From positions 1,116,001 through 1,180,000 of the forward strand of contig JAGMWG010000013.1 of NCBI GenBank assembly GCA_020744225.1: a DNA stretch of 64,000 nucleotides. Direction: 5' to 3'. Below the pieces are notes generated by a model, which saw only the letters and a program-made list of their open reading frames with translations, was not told the origin of the DNA and made no database searches. A program made the position numbers and the translations under genes. Shown here piece after piece: positions 62,592 to 64,000 of the stretch. The stretch is from Paraphoma chrysanthemicola (Eukaryota > Ascomycota > Dothideomycetes > Pleosporales > Phaeosphaeriaceae). Each line of letters begins with the position of its first letter. The first letter of the stretch is position 1.

Positions 62592-64000
62592 TCAAGGAAA
62601 TCCTCTTCCCCTACCAAAGCCTCCACGATCAGATCCTTGTCCTCTTCCGCGTGTCCCAAAGGCACTACCTCTTCCAGTATCGCCACGCCCTCGCGATGCA
62701 GCAGGAATTCCTCTTCCTCCTCTCTGACCTCTGAATCCACCTGCCGGCCCATGATGTCCGTCGCGTCTCCAAAATGACATGAATTCAGCCCTTCCCAAAT
62801 TCAAACTCCTACTCTCCAAGCTCCGGATTGTGAGCGGGCCGCTCTTCTCCTCTCGCACCAGTACAACTGCGCGCGTGCGCTGCTGCTGCATGAAAAATCT
62901 CAGGAAAGTCAACAAGTTCACCAGCTTTCTTAGGCTCTCTTGGTTGCTGTCTTCCCATTTCTTGATGCGCTGCGTCGCGTCTTCATACTTGACGCGGTTG
63001 ATGAGTCCTGTGCCGAGGTGACAAGGACCCGTATACAAGAGTGATGTACGACCGAACCACAGCTGATCTTGGCAAGCGACTAGACTCCCACCTTTGTCGG
63101 GGTAGTATGCTTTGGTCTTCAGCTCGACCATTTGCGCAGTTGGAACAACATGCCCTCCCTGCAGTACGCGCATTGGCGCGTTGTACCTGAAAGTCGGCCG
63201 CTCTGCTAGACCGCCGCTCACAATTGCTGCTTCGGAAGGCGTGAGATCGTCATTGTTCACGCCATCATCATATGCGTCTGCTTCGAAACGTACTACGACG
63301 TTTAATGGGCCCATGGGGTATCGAATCGCGCGGTAATGGCTCGTCGCGTCTTCCATCCCTTCTGCGGGACGAGTGAAGACGCGCTCAAAGTTCCCGCCAA
63401 ACCCTTCGCCGTTGGAGTGCTTCCACCACTTGGCTTCGTTGCGCACGATGACGAGCGTGTTGAACATGGTATACAAGTCTAGGCGAAACGGGCCGTTTGC
63501 TTTACCCTGGACGAATTCGAGCAGGACGCGCAGATTGTTGCGATCCGCCAGGACGTCGACATCGCTGAATTTGAAGCTAGGATTCATGGCATTGAGGGCG
63601 TGGAAGAGAGGTTCGTATGGAGTTCGAGGTTTGCGCGCATAGTTGTAGTCGGCGTACGTGTATCCAGTGTCTCCTTCTAGAGTATGTGGAAGTAGAGGGG
63701 GTTGCCATTTAGCTGGGGCGCCAGGGACTGAGATGGTGTTAGTTTTGGTCTTGGTAGGTGCTTGATAAATTGACCGTGTTGCGACTTCATCAATGGGCAT
63801 TTTGGGAAACTTGACTCACCGAAGATAGTGTTAGTATCATCTGTTGATGCTTGCCAGTTGTACGAGCAGACCAATTCAGGCTCTTGGTCCCATGAGACAC
63901 TCTGTGCAATGGGTACAATCGATTCGAGGGGAATGCTTTGCAAGTAGTCACCAGCATCACGTGCAACTCTTTCGTCGAAACGCGCTTTTGTCTTCTTTTG
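62592..64000 (-). CDS. Conserved fungal protein with RGG tail (5' end beyond window)
   Basis: Exons from the window edge to 63820, then 63727-62592; intron 63819-63728 (92 nt) with donor GTGAGT and a CTAAC branch. Splicing joins DDTNTIF to VPGAPAKWQPP. About 440 residues are visible and the frame is coding up to the edge (KARFDERVARDAGDYLQSIP), so the start lies outside. The core shows SFKFSDVDVLADRNNLRVLL and HYRAIRYPMGPLNVVVRFEA. The C terminus is a Gly/Arg-rich tail (GGFRGQRGGRGIP, GRGDTGRGSAFGTRGRGQ) usually linked to RNA binding. Homologous fungal proteins are widely misnamed as geranylgeranyl pyrophosphate synthetase, but no prenyl-synthase DDxxD motif is visible. The function is unknown. 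Confidence 0.75.

Noticed and set aside
1..64000. tRNA and rRNA genes
   Set aside because: No convincing A-box/B-box pair or cloverleaf was noticed by eye. A tRNAscan-type search would settle it.

Overview
The window is nuclear DNA of a filamentous ascomycete fungus, probably a dothideomycete. The evidence is short GT-AG introns of about 45-60 nt with CTAAC-like branch points; fungus-specific families (HET, NACHT/STAND, Rtt109, fungal ceramide glucosyltransferase, OPT, NmrA); and a mannitol dehydrogenase very close to the Cladosporium Cla h 8 type. The class-level assignment is inference. I rebuilt exon boundaries by hand from reading frames, splice motifs and family expectations. No transcript data or database searches were available.

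Layout. 0-10 kb: mitoribosomal mL57 divergent from the histone acetyltransferase Rtt109, then ceramide glucosyltransferase, an MDR oxidoreductase and an F-box-like protein. 10-24 kb: a broken membrane-protein gene, a C2H2-type orphan, a HET-domain gene, a Pmp3-family membrane peptide, mitoribosomal bL19m, an NmrA-like regulator and an L-asparaginase with ankyrin repeats. 24-34 kb: a nucleotidyltransferase-like orphan, a NAP-family histone chaperone of the SET/Vps75 type, a secreted GH1 enzyme and the GID-complex subunit Gid7/WDR26. 34-45 kb is accessory in character: two divergent AIG1-like GTPase genes with a 17-bp minisatellite between them, a polytopic membrane protein, a frameshifted F-box-like relic, an AT-rich island, a second HET gene and a DUF6604 pseudogene. 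45-64 kb: D-2-hydroxyacid dehydrogenase, GH2 exo-glucosaminidase-like enzyme, an orphan, mannitol dehydrogenase, acyl-CoA dehydrogenase, a NACHT-ankyrin-ZZ NLR-like protein, an oligopeptide transporter and an RGG-tailed protein cut by the window edge.

Two themes stand out. Rtt109 and its likely cofactor-type chaperone (SET/Vps75-like) lie within 25 kb of each other. Genes of the kinds used in fungal self/non-self recognition (two HET, one NLR, a DUF6604 relic and two AIG1-like GTPases) recur between 12 and 59 kb. Around 39-45 kb they sit with decayed genes, a minisatellite and an AT-rich tract, as in a fast-evolving compartment. Housekeeping genes on both sides are intact, so the frameshifts are less likely to be general sequencing error. 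I found no convincing tRNA, rRNA, CRISPR or intact transposon.
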